DNA from: Schistocerca nitens
Lineage: Eukaryota > Arthropoda > Insecta > Orthoptera > Acrididae
Direction of reading: 5' to 3'
NCBI RefSeq assembly: GCF_023898315.1
Contig: NC_064622.1
Coordinates: 358,031,234-358,095,233 of the forward strand
Length of the DNA stretch: 64,000 nt
The notes beneath the pieces are model-generated. The model was given only the letters and a program-made list of their open reading frames with translations, searched no databases and was not told the origin of the DNA. Position 1 is the stretch's first letter. Every line of letters starts with the position of its first letter. The translations under genes and the position numbers were made by a program. Of the stretch, positions 22,440 to 33,559 are shown piece after piece.

Positions 22440-23330
22440 AGTAGTTGAGGAGGAAGTGACCGAGTGAGACGAGGTTATAGGGTATTTCCGCTGTTATTCA
22501 TTCTGTACACTGAGCAAGCAGTGAAGCTAGCCAGGGTAGAATTTAGAAAGCGAATTAAAATTCAGGGAGAAGAAATAAAAGCTTTGGGGTTTGACGACAT
22601 TGCAATTCTGTCAGACGACTTCGAAGAAAAGTTGAACGGCACAATAGTGTCTTGAAAGGGGATACAGGGTGAGCATCAATAAAAAAAAAAGGCTACGGTA
22701 AAGGAGTGCACTCAAATCAAATCAGACGACGCTGATACAATTAGATTAGCAACTGAAACAATAAAATCAATAGACGAATTTTTTTCTTTCCGTAGCAAAA
22801 TAAGTACTGATGGATGGCGCAGAGAATACATAAAATGTAAAATAGCGAGAAAAGAATTTCTGAAAAAGAGAAATTTACTAACAGCGAATATAAATTATAA
22901 TGTTAGGAGGGTATTTTTTAAGAGTGAAGCCTTGTACTGCAGTGAAACGTAAATGATAAACAGTTCAGACAGGAAGGGCGGACGATTCTGAAATGTGATG
23001 CTGAACATTAGACAGATCGATTAGATTACTAATGAGGAGTCGCTGAATGAAATAGGAGAGAGAAGTGAAGTATGCAGTAACTTGACTAAAAGAAGGTATC
23101 GAGTGATAGGACACATCCTGAGGCGTCAGGGATCAATCTGACAGTGGAAGGAAGTGTAGAGGTAAAACAGTGTAGAGGGTGACCAAGACTTGACTACGGT
23201 CAGCATGCTGAAATGAGTGTTTGTTGCAGTAGATGTGTAGAGCTGAGGAGGTTTGCACAGGACAGACTAGAGTGAAGAGATGCGTCAGAGCAGTCGTCGG
23301 ACTGGTGTTAACAACAGCAACAACAACAAC
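22440..23330 (+). mobile_element. LINE reverse transcriptase and C-terminal relic (RTE-like)
   Basis: FPLLFILYTEQAVKLARVEF, then IKIQGEEIKALGFDDIAILS is the RT catalytic region, with the FADD motif changed to GFDD. It continues with many stops through RSIRLLMRS, KRRYRVIGHILRRQGS and CRAEEVCTGQTRVKR. The 3' end includes a CAACAA-rich stretch near 23310. Orientation is the same as the host gene. Confidence 0.7.
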
Positions 23331-23605
23331 ACTGCTGAACAGGCACCTCGCTATTCGTCAGTGCTACAAGACCTTAAACTGGCCCTGTTCAGTTGCACTG
23401 CCGAAGACAGACAGCTACATGAACAAGACAGCAATGGGGAATGAAATATAGGGAAAACCCCCGAAGACGGTCTACTGTGACCAAAACTTGTATGGATAAA
23501 GAGAGAAAAACAAGAAATTGTGTTTTGCTCAAGGCAGAATCCTCGAAATGTATCTAACATAAACGTAATTGCTTCTATTAGATGAACTGAAGGGGAGAAT
23601 GGAGA
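23331..23605. other. Unassigned intronic sequence
   Basis: Nothing supported. Confidence 0.3.
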
Positions 23606-24910
23606 TAGTTGAGCCATATTTTCGTTTTTAATTATTTTAACTCGTTTTTGCTACATGCTCAAACAAGACAAACTGTCATGATGAACTTTGCATTCTTTTC
23701 CATTAAATTATGTACACAAAAAATGAATTTGAAAACATGTATCCATGAAAAAACTGTTTACAAAAAGGCTTTACACCATGGTTCCAGGATCTCCATGGTG
23801 GGGATACTTGATCCAGATAGCGGCAATGTTGATAAGACCGTAATGTTAAAAACTTAAAAGCAAGGAAATAGGAAGTTCGTCAAAACCAGTAATAAAAGTG
23901 GAACTAGTCACGTACTCATTTTTATTATTGATGATGGAAGGTCGAAGAATCATTTCTGCTTGATCTTCGTCAAGACCAGTACCATCTTCAGTTGGAGGCT
24001 ACTTAAACTTAGTCGGCAGTTCTTCTTGCAAACTTTGCTTAACACTTTTTTCTCCTCGAATTTTACCAACAACCAATCATTGATGCATGGCTTCCTGTCC
24101 AAAACTACATCTTCACTTTAACTGTGATTGCTCTGTGCCATAGATGAGCTTTCGTTTTTCATTGAATAATTCTCATATTATATGTCGGATGGAGTCTTCA
24201 TTTTGGATTTCTGTGGGAGACACTGTGCTTTGACTCTTTTCTGTTTTCGTGTAGGCCAAAGTTTTTTCATTGGCTTTTCCTGTCTGTTTTTATGTTTTCT
24301 GCGCTTTCCAGAAGAAACTTCTCAATATGTAACTTTTATGGAGTGTAAAAAAATTTTAAGCTTTAACACTTTTCCTACCGTCTTTCATAAAACGAGGTAA
24401 GGCTTTAGAGTAAGGTACCACAATTTCTAGTGTAACTGCGGATTCACTTGTTGAGGGCTCCAAACGGATCATCAGCATAGAAGTTGACAGTAGGCCGAAA
24501 CCCACCCACAACAGTTTCAGTTTGCTCGGCATCTTTTAGATTGTTTGAAGACGCCCCAGTACTTTTCCGCCGGGACATGTAAATCAAGCCATATCTGTTA
24601 GGTACGAACTCAGAAATTTATCATCAATGAACATATTTTCATTCAGGGCGAACAAAGCACTTAACTTGTAATCCGTAGCGCACATTCACATTCGTGAAAG
24701 ATAGTGGATAAGCTTTACCTACTAACAAATTATGCTATTAAATGATTTATAATTGCCTAAAGGCTTTTACAAACATTTTTTGTAATAAAAGTTTTATAAA
24801 ACTGTTTGTATGAAAAAATTTCTTGTCTACAAATGTACCTATGAATGTAATTTTAGCATAGGGATAGTTGAGCCATGATTCCCAATTTGAGTGTCACAAG
24901 TACCCTTATC
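23606..24910 (-). mobile_element. Possible old DNA transposon (uncertain)
   Basis: Bounded roughly by two direct copies of GATAGTTGAGCCAT (23606 and 24865). The minus strand contains KPCINDWLLVKFEEKKVLSK, similar to the GDWVLVKF C-terminal segment of pogo/Tigger-type transposases. No catalytic triad was found. Low confidence. Confidence 0.25.
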
Positions 24911-25604
24911 TCCACCATCGTTCGAGGGGCTACTTCTAGATTATGTATGCAACTAAACAAACTGTTATAGAACAAAAATAAAGTTCAAACTGCAACAGTT
25001 CCAGCCACTAAGTTTCTTTAAAACATAAAAATTGGAAATAATTTACTTAATTATACAATGCAGAGACGTCAGAAACAATAAACAGACAGCACAACTTCTG
25101 TCTCGCTCCAAGGCAGCTGATATTTTTTTCCTTAGTAGAATACTAATGAAAACTGAAGAGTGGTACTACATGTGGAAAACAATGACCTACTTATCAGGAA
25201 ACATGGGTGACTCATACATCCCACACGCTAAAATGTACCCACTCTCCCCTACTGCACACAGGATATTCCATCCAGCGTCAGAACACCTACTATACGAAAA
25301 CGGTTCGAGATATTGCTGAACATCTTCGCCATGTCTCAATATGTAAAACGACAAGCTTTTCCTCTATCGTCAATGTTCCTCAGCAATTAACTGAAGAGTT
25401 TACTACCAATCGAGAGATCGTGATCCAAATACCGTTGCTGTTTCTAGTGAAATCGTTACGGAAACGACTGTTAAACGACGTGAATGAGTTGGCTCAGTCA
25501 TCGCTAAGAGACCCGTTCCGCGCTGCTGACTTGTCAGCAGAAGTGAAAGTTCCCGGCACTCTATGCATGCTTCCCGGCTGTGTTTTTGTGACTCGCAAGC
25601 ATTA
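24911..25604. other. Unassigned intronic sequence
   Basis: Short ORFs at 25032-25605 have no recognisable domain. Confidence 0.3.
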
Positions 25605-26472
25605 ACGACCGTTATATCGGTGCGGTCCTCCATAAATGATCTAGTAGGAAGCGTCGGATTCTGTTTAAGTCTATTCGCAGATGATGCAGTTGTCTGTACC
25701 AAAGAAGCAACGCCAGAATGTAGTAAAAATTTGCAGAACGATCTACAGAGAATTGATGAATGGTGCAGGCTCCGGCAGTTGACCCTGAACAAACATATTG
25801 CGCATACATTGGAAAAGAAATACACTTCTGTACAGCTACACTATTGATGACAAACAGCTGACGACACCGTCTGCCGTAAAACATCTAGGCGTAATTATCC
25901 AGAGCGACCGTAAGTGGAACGACCACATAAAACAGATAGTGGGAAATGCTGATACCAGATTCAGATTCATCGGAAGAATCTTAAGGAAATATAACTCATC
26001 CACGAAAGAAGTGGCTTATAAGGCGCTTGCTCGCCCGATTCTTGATTATTGTTCATCTATATGGATCCCCATTAGGTAGGACTGATAGAGGAGATAGAGA
26101 AGATCCAACGAAGAGCGGCGCGTTTCGTCTCGGGATCGTTTAGCTGGCGAGACAGCGTTACGGAGGTGCTTAACAAACTCCACTAGCAGGCGTTACAAGA
26201 GAGGCGTTGTGCATCATGGAGAGATTTACTATTTAAATTTCGGCCAGCGCTTTTCAGGAGGAGTCGGACAACATATTACGTCTTCCACATACATCTAGCG
26301 TAATGACCACGAGGAGAAAATTCGAGAAATTAGAGCCAATACAGAGGCATCATTCTTCCCACGCGCTATCTGCGAGTGGAACAGGGTTGGAGGGATCAGT
26401 TAGTGGCACCGAAAGTACCCTCCGCCACACACCATTAGGTGGCTTGCGTAGTATGATGTAGATGTAGGTGTA
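25605..26472 (+). mobile_element. Non-LTR retrotransposon 3' portion (LINE family 1 variant)
   Basis: SINDLVGSVG, LFADDAVVC (RT catalytic Asp pair), DLQRIDEWCRLRQLTLN, a one-base frame change, then KHLGVIIQSDRKWNDHIKQI, RFIGRILRKYNSSTKEVAYK and LARPILDYCSSIW. Decayed sequence continues to a (GATGTA)n-like tail at about 26455-26470. Confidence 0.88.
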
Positions 26473-26508
26473 TAGTCCACTCGAATGGACCAGACACAGG
26501 TACACCGT

Positions 26509-26664
26509 GCGGCTGGTCCCGGCGGAGGTTCGAGTCCTACCTCGGGCATGGGTGTGTGTGTTTGTCCTTAGGATAATTTAGGTTAAGTAGTGTGTAAGCT
26601 TAGGGACTGATGACCTTAGCAGTTAAGTCCCATAAGATTTCACACACATTTGAACATTTTTTGA
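26509..26664 (+). mobile_element. SINE (variant body) with 13-bp target duplication
   Basis: ACAGGTACACCGT at 26496-26508 and 26665-26677. The head is reduced to GCGGCTGGTCCCGGCGG plus B-box. Body GGATAATTTAGGTTAAGTAG, GCTTAGGGACTGATGACC. Confidence 0.95.
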
Positions 26665-26814
26665 ACAGGTACACCGTCTCATTAAAATAAAAACACTATC
26701 AGGTATTTAGGTACATCTTAAGCCCAACCTCGTGAGGTCGGTCGTTTCCTAAAGAGCTTCCGAATAGAGTTTCAGAAACGCATTATTCCATTAAAAGTAC
26801 CGTATTTGCTTATA
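26665..26814. other. Unassigned intronic sequence
   Basis: Nothing supported. Confidence 0.3.
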
Positions 26815-27184
26815 CTTCTTCTTCTTTTGCCTGCGCCTTAATCCCGCAGAATTCGCAGGGTTGGCGTGTTTAGAATCGGATTTGGCATAGTTAATTTAAA
26901 GGGGTGGCCGGATGCCCTTCGTGCCAACCGCCCCCCCCCCTCCCCGCCCCGGACGGAATCCAGTGTAAACCATGAAAGAGTGCGAATGTGTTTCAGATGT
27001 CTGTCAGTCGTGTAACTGAGGCGGGATGTGAGGACTAGCCCAGTATTCAACTAGTGGGATGTGGAAAACCGCCTAGAACCACATCCAGGCTGGCTGGCAC
27101 ACCGGCCCATGTCGTTAATTCTGCGCGCCTACCCGAGTCCAGAAAGAAGCGCATTAGCGCTCTCGGCTAACCTGGCGGGTTACC
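26815..27184. repeat. tRNA-related interspersed repeat
   Basis: Contains GGGGTGGCCGGATGCCCTTC, GGAAAACCGCCTAGAACCAC, CAGGCTGGCTGGCACACCGG and a tRNA-like terminus near TTAGCGCTCTCGGCTAACCT. The GGAAAACCGCCTA...CCA block also occurs in the repeat at 47920-48395, so the two may be related. Family unnamed. Confidence 0.55.
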
Positions 27185-27189
27185 GTATT

Positions 27190-27679
27190 TGTAGTGGACT
27201 GACAAGGCAGCCAGTCCACAGTGACGGGTAGCCGAAAGGGCACACGTACACACACGCCGACTGGCGCGAAGTCTGGAACAGGATTCGTAATGAATGTGAT
27301 AAAGAAAAGAACGTAGCTACTAGAACACTTAACTTTTATATCGTCCTTTGGTATACAGCATTCTTGATGATACAAGTGAGACTATCTTGAGATACATGCA
27401 ATGGTACAAATGGCGCCTTGCTAGGTCGTAGCCATTAACTTAGCTGAAGGCTATTCTAACTGTCTCTCGGCAAATGAGAGAAAGGCTTTGTCAGTGTAGT
27501 CGCTAGCAACGTCGTCGTACAACTGGGGCGAGTGCTAGTCAGTCTCTAGAGACCTGCCTTGTGGTGGCGCTCGGTCTGCGATCCTGACAGTGGCGACACG
27601 CGGGTCCGACATGTACTAATGGACCGCGGCCGATTTAAGCTACCACCTAGCAAGTGTGGTGTCTGGTGGTGACACCACA
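27190..27679 (-). mobile_element. Solo LTR with 5-bp target duplication
   Basis: Begins TGTAGTGG and ends ACCACA (TG...CA), flanked by GTATT (27185-27189, 27680-27684). About 490 bp. It is homologous, inverted, to 53258-53791. On the minus strand a TATAAAAG box near 27329-27347 sets the direction of transcription. No gag/pol is present, so it arose by LTR-LTR recombination of an LTR retrotransposon (5-bp duplications suit Gypsy, Copia or Bel). Confidence 0.85.
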
Positions 27680-27803
27680 GTATTTGCTTCTACTACGTGT
27701 GAATCCTGCATAAAAATTTTTCGAGTAATAAGCGTAGAGGCGTACTTGATCGCTCATGTACGACCATAAAACCTTATTCCAATCTCTCGCACAGTTTATT
27801 ATA

Positions 27804-27900
27804 TACACTGAAGAGCCGGAACATTATGACCACTACACACCACGAGATCGGATGCCGCCTTGTGGCGCTGTGGGAACTGTATGTGGTGAAGAAAGTACAT
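27804..27900 (+). mobile_element. Tc1 terminal fragment
   Basis: CACTGAAGAGCCGGAACATT then ATGACCAC is the left TIR of the family also seen at 18920 and (inverted) at 47620-47650. Homology stops after about 95 bp. Confidence 0.7.
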
Positions 27901-28099
27901 TGGTGTGCAGAACTAACGTACAAAATAACCTTCGTAGGATGTGTCACTGCCAAATAACATTGCTTGATGCATCAAATCCCATACACAGAAAGAACTGCTA
28001 CAGGAGACATGAAAGAAATGCGTAAAGGGACGAACAGAAATGATACTTTTTTCAAAGACAATAATTACAAAGACATCACAATTTGTGATGGTCCCCTGG
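27901..28099. other. Unassigned intronic sequence
   Basis: Nothing supported. Confidence 0.3.
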
Positions 28100-28640
28100 A
28101 CATTATAAAAGGCGAGACATGGTTGTGTACAATCACCACACGGATACGTGAGCTCTTTAACGCACTCCCATGCTGGCCCCAAGGCTGGTAAATGCGTCCT
28201 TGTGGTACAGCATTCCATTCCTCCGCCAGTGCGATGACAACTGCTGGATGTTCGTTTTTGCACGTGGACGTGTTGCAAACGCATTCCGTACGGGCCCAGT
28301 GGATTTAAGTCGGGGGAATGTTATCCATAACAATGAAGTCAGCGCCGGATGCAACTCTAAAAAGACGGATGTGGGCAAGGGAGACAGTGTCACAACAATG
28401 CTGACTCGTGAGTGTAGGCTACAGTGTTCAAAGATTTGGAGGTCGGCACGCCCATTCTACTTTATTTCTCCCCACACCATAACATCTGGACCGGCAAAAC
28501 AATCATGTTCGATAATGTTCTCACCTCTCGCCGTAGGAAGCCACGTCCAGCATTTCTGTTCGTCTCATTGCGTATTTGTTGCAGTTGCATCCTAAAACAT
28601 ACTGCAGCAATTCTGTCCATTGCCCTAGTTGCAACGAGCT
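28100..28640 (-). mobile_element. Tc1-like transposase C-terminal relic
   Basis: The minus strand reads ADFIVMDN (second Asp block), then a degraded Pro-rich stretch, then PAVVIALAEEWNAVPQGRIY, the characteristic C-terminal helix of Tc1 transposases. The first half is missing. Boundaries approximate. Confidence 0.55.
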
Positions 28641-28810
28641 ATATTGCCTGACAGTGACACAACGCGCCAAAGTTACTTTAGTCCTTAAGTTCTGCACACC
28701 ATTGTATATACACGGTTATTGAACTAGGTGAAAAAAGTACATTACTTTCAAACTAAAGCGTGCACTCTTTACTCAACATGTAAATGTCACTACAGATATT
28801 CGGATTTATG
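28641..28810. other. Unassigned intronic sequence
   Basis: Nothing supported. Confidence 0.3.
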
Positions 28811-29440
28811 TTACGACATGTTTGATATGCCTGCCATCATTGGCGATGATGTGGCACAGACGAATAGCGAAATACTACATGACCCGATGAAATGTCGGTA
28901 CATCAATGCTGTCGATGCTTGAATGGCTGTTATCAGCTCAGCGATGGTTTTGGGGATACTGTTGTAGACCTTGTCTTTAGTACAGCCCCACAAAAAGGAG
29001 TCGCACATGTTCAGGTCCGGAGAATATGGCGCCCAATCGAGACACACGCCAGTGGCCTCTAGGTACCCCAGAGTCAGGATGAAGTCCCCAAAATGCTCCT
29101 CCAGGACATAAAACACTGTCCTGCTTCGATGGGGTCGAGCTCCGTCTTGCGTGAAGTACATGTTGCCGAAATCGGGATCACTTTAGATAACTGGGATGAA
29201 ATCATTTTCCAAAAGCTTCACGTACCGTACGGTAGTCACCGTGCCATCGAGTGATATCGCACCAGCTATTCCGTGACTGGACATAGCACACCACACAGTT
29301 ACCCGCTGAGGGTGAAGAGATTTCTCGATCGCGAAATGCGGATTCTCAGTCCCCATAATGAGCCAATTTTGCTTATTGGCGAACCAATCCAAATGAAAGT
29401 GGGCTTCATCGCTGAACCAAACCACGCATGCCCTCAGTAA
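28811..29440 (-). pseudogene. Tc1/mariner-superfamily transposase, catalytic half with one in-frame stop
   Basis: The minus strand from 29440 downwards reads VVWFSDEAHFHLDW (first Asp), PQRVTVWCAM, then a TAA at 29183-29185. The same frame goes straight on through MYFTQDGARPHRS (second Asp), LDWAPYSPDLNMCDSFLWG (third Asp) and TIAELITAI. Apart from the single stop the 28811-29425 frame is continuous. The interval between second and third Asp is 47 residues, far more than mariner's 34. The N-terminal HTH is absent here, but a similar one sits at 7126-7317. TIRs not identified. Confidence 0.8.
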
Positions 29441-29479
29441 TTCCCATCATACCCCGCGGCCAGCCGTGCACTGTGAACG

Positions 29480-30640
29480 TCCTACCGCAAAACTATGACG
29501 ATTTTATTTCATATAGTTCAATAATTGTCACCCTGAAGCAGAATAGTTCAAAATGTGGTTCCAAGATCTCTGTCTTACCATACAAGCATTCTGAAACCGT
29601 GCTTGTTTCCAGGTCTCTTCCACGTGTAAACCTCTCACCATTCATAAACGTTGGCGATAATTAAATTACACTCTGTGCAAAATTATACCAGACGGCTTCC
29701 TCTTTTATTTCTTTCCATAGTCCATATTCACCTATTGTTTTTCCTTTTCTTCCTCTTCCCACTACATAATTCCAGTCCCCTATCACATTTTTTTTTTTTT
29801 TTTTTTTTAGGTGAGTTCTGTGGGACAAAACTGCTGAGGTCATCGGTCCCTAGGCTCACACACTACTTAATTTAACTTACGCTAAGGACAACACACACAG
29901 ACACACCCATGCCCGAGGGAGGACTCGAACCTCCGACGGGGAAGCGGCGCGGACAGTCGCAAGACGCTCTAGACCGCACGGCTACTCCGCACGGCTATCC
30001 CAATTAAACTTTCCCTTTCCTTAACTGTATGAATAATTTATTTTATCTCATCATACATTCTTCTCATCTCTTCATCATCTGCAGAGCTAACTGACATTTA
30101 AAATTGTAGTACTGTAATGGGTGTGTGTGTCCCTTGGCTACAACACTGCGTAGCAGCTTACGTGTGTTACCAGTTTCTCATCTATTACTGAAACTCCCAG
30201 ATTACTCTAATTTGATTTTGTATTTATAATCCTATACTCATCTGATCAGAAGTCGTGCCGCGAAACTTTGCTAATTCTCACTATGTCTAAATTCAGCCTA
30301 CTTCCTTTTTTAAAATTTTCTAACCTACCTGTGTGATTAAGGAATCTAACATTCCACGCCCCAGTTCGTAAAATGCCAGTTTTGTTTCTCCTGATGATGA
30401 AGTCGTCCCAGGCCGGAGATCCGAATGGGGGACTATTTTACCTCCGGTATATTTTACCCAAGAGGATGCCATCATTATTTAACTACATAGTAGAGCTGCA
30501 TATCCTTGTGAAAAATAATGGCTTTAGTGTCCCCTTCCTTTCTGCTGTTCGCAATACTAGTCAACAAGGCCGTATTGGTCGATGTTACAAGGTCAGATCA
30601 GTCCATCATCCAGATTGTTGCCCCTTCAACTACTGAAAAT
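29480..30640 (-). mobile_element. LINE endonuclease-domain relic (RTE-like), interrupted by a SINE
   Basis: The minus strand reads LFIQLRKGK, [SINE], then VIGDWNYVVGRGRKGKTIGE, YGLWKEIKEEAVWYNFAQS and an IIANVYEW...VYTWKRP segment in another frame. This is the APE-endonuclease GDFNA...G region. 30060-30640 is probable continuation by impression only, with no clear motif. Confidence 0.65.
29788..29998 (-). mobile_element. SINE (variant body) with long poly-T (poly-A) end
   Basis: Starts with a T run of about 20, then the inverted body (ACTACTTAATTTAACTTACG). The B-box complement is GGACTCGAACCTCCGACGGG. Head ends GCACGGCTACTCCGCACGGC. It splits the LINE endonuclease frame just before VIGDWN. 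No exact target duplication found. Confidence 0.85.
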
Positions 30641-30946
30641 GCAGCTGCCCCGGAATCACACGTTTGTCTGGCCTCTCAATAGACATCCTCCATTGTGGTG
30701 TCACCTATCGTACGTCTGTCGATACTATTGAAACATGCAAGCCACCCAACTTCAGCAAGGTACTTGCTTCATGGAGGAGACTTAAGGTAACTGAAAGAAA
30801 TACGCAGAAATACGAACGGAAATGAATCGTTCATCCAAAGACAATGAACACACTTAAATCACCACGACTCTTGACATCACAAAAGGTGGTACGCGAGTGT
30901 CAGAGAATCAAGCACTCGGCGAAGTGACACTTCGGAAAAGGAAATA
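30641..30946. other. Unassigned intronic sequence
   Basis: No supported feature; it may be decayed 5' sequence of the next element. Confidence 0.3.
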
Positions 30947-31880
30947 TCGGGTACGGCATTTCTGCCATACATGCCCAGAGGGATGGACCGAATCGGCCGT
31001 ATGTTGTGAAAACGCGGTGTAAAGACTATTTATAAACCGACAAAGAAGATCAAATAGTGTCCCAGATAGGCAAAGGAGAAAAGGGACTCACTTGAAATAT
31101 CGGGAATATACCGCTTACCATGTACATGTGAGGTTGGAATGACTGGACGATCAATCAACACTCGGTTCACCGAACATAAACGGCATTGCAGGCTGGTGGA
31201 GAAATCAGCCATGGCGGAGCACACGCTGTGCAAAACCGACCACATAGTAAAATTTGTCGACATGGAAGTTCTGGCTACAGAGAATAGCTATCGCACTCGC
31301 ATGTTCAGGGAAGCTATAGAAATACACAAACGGGCCTACAGCTTCCACAAGAAAGGAGAAAGACTCAAGGTGAACGGATCCTGGATTCCCGTGCGGCAGA
31401 GAACTACCGTTGCAGGAAGCAGAGGGAGAACCGCAGCGGCAATGACCACGGAAAAGCACTTGGACGCTGGTGCGCCATGTGCATACAGTATAATAGCCGC
31501 CCATTCACAGCCTGACTGATCCACCGAACCGCTCACCGACCCGCCCCGTCTGTGTGTGGATACTGGCGGCTGCTTGGTAGATCCTACCTGCCTGCAATTA
31601 CGGACTCTGGGCTGCCAGGTAGCAGTCGGAGCAACCAGGTAGCGGTCCGCCGATCAAATCGACAGAGCCGAACCACAGACCCGATTGGGAGCCCAGGAGC
31701 CCATCACCAACACACAGCCGAACGGGTTGGAACTGACCTGCTCACCCGTTCTGCGTATGGGGGCCCAATCTGCGGCCACGAGCTCGACTCCAGTCCACCA
31801 CCAGCAATGGAGCGTGAAGCTTTGACAGTGGCAGCCACTCGTGCTGACAAAACGTTAGAAAATCATCTAACGTCTTCCCA
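30947..31880 (+). mobile_element. Penelope-like element, 3' part with GIY-YIG endonuclease relic
   Basis: One frame from 30950 to 31519 reads GTAFLPYMPRGMDRIGRML, stop, KRGVKTIYKPTKKIK, two stops, then SGIYRLPCTCEVGMTGRSIN, FTEHKRHCRLVEKSAMAEH and REAIEIHKRAY. This is the linker and GIY-YIG domain of a Penelope-like retroelement. GIY is intact (31103-31111), but YIG has lost two residues (CEVGMTGRS). Three stops precede it. The noncoding 3' part to about 31880 ends with a structured element. The RT domain is missing. Confidence 0.82.
31843..31874 (+). ncRNA. Decayed hammerhead-ribozyme-like segment of the Penelope-like element
   Basis: A CAAAA segment (canonical CGAAA with G changed to A) is followed by CGTTAG (31853-31858) and its complement CTAACG (31867-31872), then TC (31873-31874). 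This is the arrangement of hammerhead box 2, stem III and cleavage site. The upstream box is CTTTGACAG instead of CTGANGA. Low confidence alone; the clearer copy is at 58862-58909. Confidence 0.35.
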
Positions 31881-32202
31881 AGAACCGGAGGCAGAAGTCA
31901 ACAGGCAGTTCGTACACTTTTGTTTGTCTCATTACTTTTCTGATGACTCCTCTTTCAAGCGGTCCATCCAGTTTCTAGTCGAGTCCAAATCCTCCCATCC
32001 ATATAAACATTCAGGTTTTACCACTATAGTACAGTACTTTAGTTTTGCTCTTCTAGAGACGTATTTTTTGTTGTAAATGTTGCATTTCATTAATTATTAC
32101 CCGTATTGTTGATATGTCTAATCAATTTTTACGTGTGCTATCTCGAAGATAGTTTTCATTTTAATGTAATTTTAACTCTGCCGCGGAATGTGCGCTAATT
32201 TT

Positions 32203-32595
32203 GAAACTTCCTGACAGATTAGCACTGTGTGGTGTACAGGACATGAAGCTGGGACCTATGCCTTTGACAGACAATTTATCCAACTGACGACGAGCCCTCA
32301 CAGCCTTACTTCCGCATCTACCTTATCACCTACCTTCCAAACTTCGCAGTAGTTCTTCTGCGGTCTCGAGGGATTAGGAGTATTGGAATAAAGGATATTG
32401 TGGAGCCATGGCTTAGCTACGGCCGGAGTATTTTATCTAGAAAGAATTTTTACTTTCTACAGGAGTGTGCGCTGATATGAATCTTCGTAGAAATTAAAAA
32501 TTGTGTGCCGGACCGGTACTCAACCTGGTACCTTTGCCTTATGTGGGCAAATGCTTTACCGTCTTTGTGATTTTTAAATTTGATTTTCTTTTATT
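32203..32595 (+). repeat. tRNA-related foldback-type repeat, left part
   Basis: Starts TTGAAACTTCCTGACAGATT, contains CCTTTGACAGACAATTTATC and CCTCACAGCCTTACTTCCGC, and a second tRNA-like piece (GTGTGCCGGACCGGTACTCA, ACCTTTGCCTT). The inverse of the starting block occurs at 34110-34137. These are decayed tRNA-like modules, not tRNA genes. Confidence 0.55.
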
Positions 32596-32767
32596 TTTTA
32601 TTTTTTTATATCCTCATGCCTTCCCTTCAGCCCTTTCTTGCGTTCACTAATATTCTGCCTCCTCGGCCTGGCTTCAGTGCCGTTAACATTTTCCTCTGGA
32701 ACTGTAAACATAAAGGTTACGTTTAGTACAATTGAAATTGAGAAAGCCCCTTTTCTTAAGAAAGGTT
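32596..32767. other. Unassigned intronic sequence
   Basis: T-rich stretch; nothing recognised. Confidence 0.3.
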
Positions 32768-32778
32768 CTAAACTCTTG

Positions 32779-32973
32779 CCGGCCGAGGTGGCCGAGCGGT
32801 TCTAGGCGCTACAGTCTGGAACCGCGCGACCGCTACGGTCGCAGGTTCGAATCCTGCCTCGGGCTTGGATGTGTGTGATGTCCTTAGGTTAGTTAGGTTT
32901 AAGTAGCTCTAAGTTCTAGGGGACTGATGACCTCAGAAGTTAAGTCCCATAGTGCTCAGAGCCATTTTTGAAC
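32779..32973 (+). mobile_element. SINE (common type), full length with 11-bp target duplication
   Basis: CTAAACTCTTG at 32768-32778 and 32974-32984. Head GAGGTGGCCGAGCGGTTCTA, loop GTCTGGAACCG, B-box GGTTCGAATCCTGCC, complete body to CAGAGCCATTTTTGAAC. A good reference copy for the family. Confidence 0.97.
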
Positions 32974-33042
32974 CTAAACTCTTGTTTCGAACTTAAACAT
33001 TCTTCTTCAGTGACAATACTGCCAGACTGAGATGGGATATCT

Positions 33043-33480
33043 ACATCTACATGGATACTCTGCAAATTATATTTAGGTGCCTGGCAGAGGGTTCATCGAA
33101 CCACCTTCGCAATTCTCTATTATTCCAATCTCGTACAGCGTGCGAAAAGAACGAACACCTAAATCTTTCCGTACGAGCTCTGATTTCCCTTATTTTATCG
33201 TGGTGATCGTTTCTCCCTACGTAGGTCGGTGTCAACAAAATATTTTCGCATTCTGCGGAAAAAGTGGGTAATTGTTATTTCGAGAGAAGATTCCGTCGAA
33301 ACGAAAAACGCCTTTCTTTTAATGATGTCCAGCCCAAATCCTGTATCATTTATGTGACACTCTGTTCCGTATTTCGCTTTAATAAACCTTTTTGAAGTAC
33401 TTAATCTCAATCTCCAATAAATGACGTAGATAATTAATGAAAACGATAAAATACAGCTATGTTCGTGAACAATGCAGTGT
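33043..33480 (-). mobile_element. Non-LTR retrotransposon 3' end (LINE family 2)
   Basis: The minus strand 33238-33047 reads PTYVGRNDHHDKIREIRART, ERFRCSFFSHAVRDWNNREL and RRWFDEPSARHL to a stop. The 3' end is a short ctacatctacat (ATGTAG) tail. Homologous to 41690-41895. Upstream is 5' decay with frameshifts. Confidence 0.8.
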
Positions 33481-33559
33481 TGCATCTTGCGCAGGTATAA
33501 ATCAGTTATCCTTGTTTCCGTAAGTCATTGGCGTAATACAAATTATACGATTAAATGAA

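Noticed and set aside
31552-32076. 174-residue ORF downstream of the GIY-YIG relic
   Set aside because: Overlaps the noncoding 3' region of the Penelope-like element and its structured segment; different frame from the nuclease.
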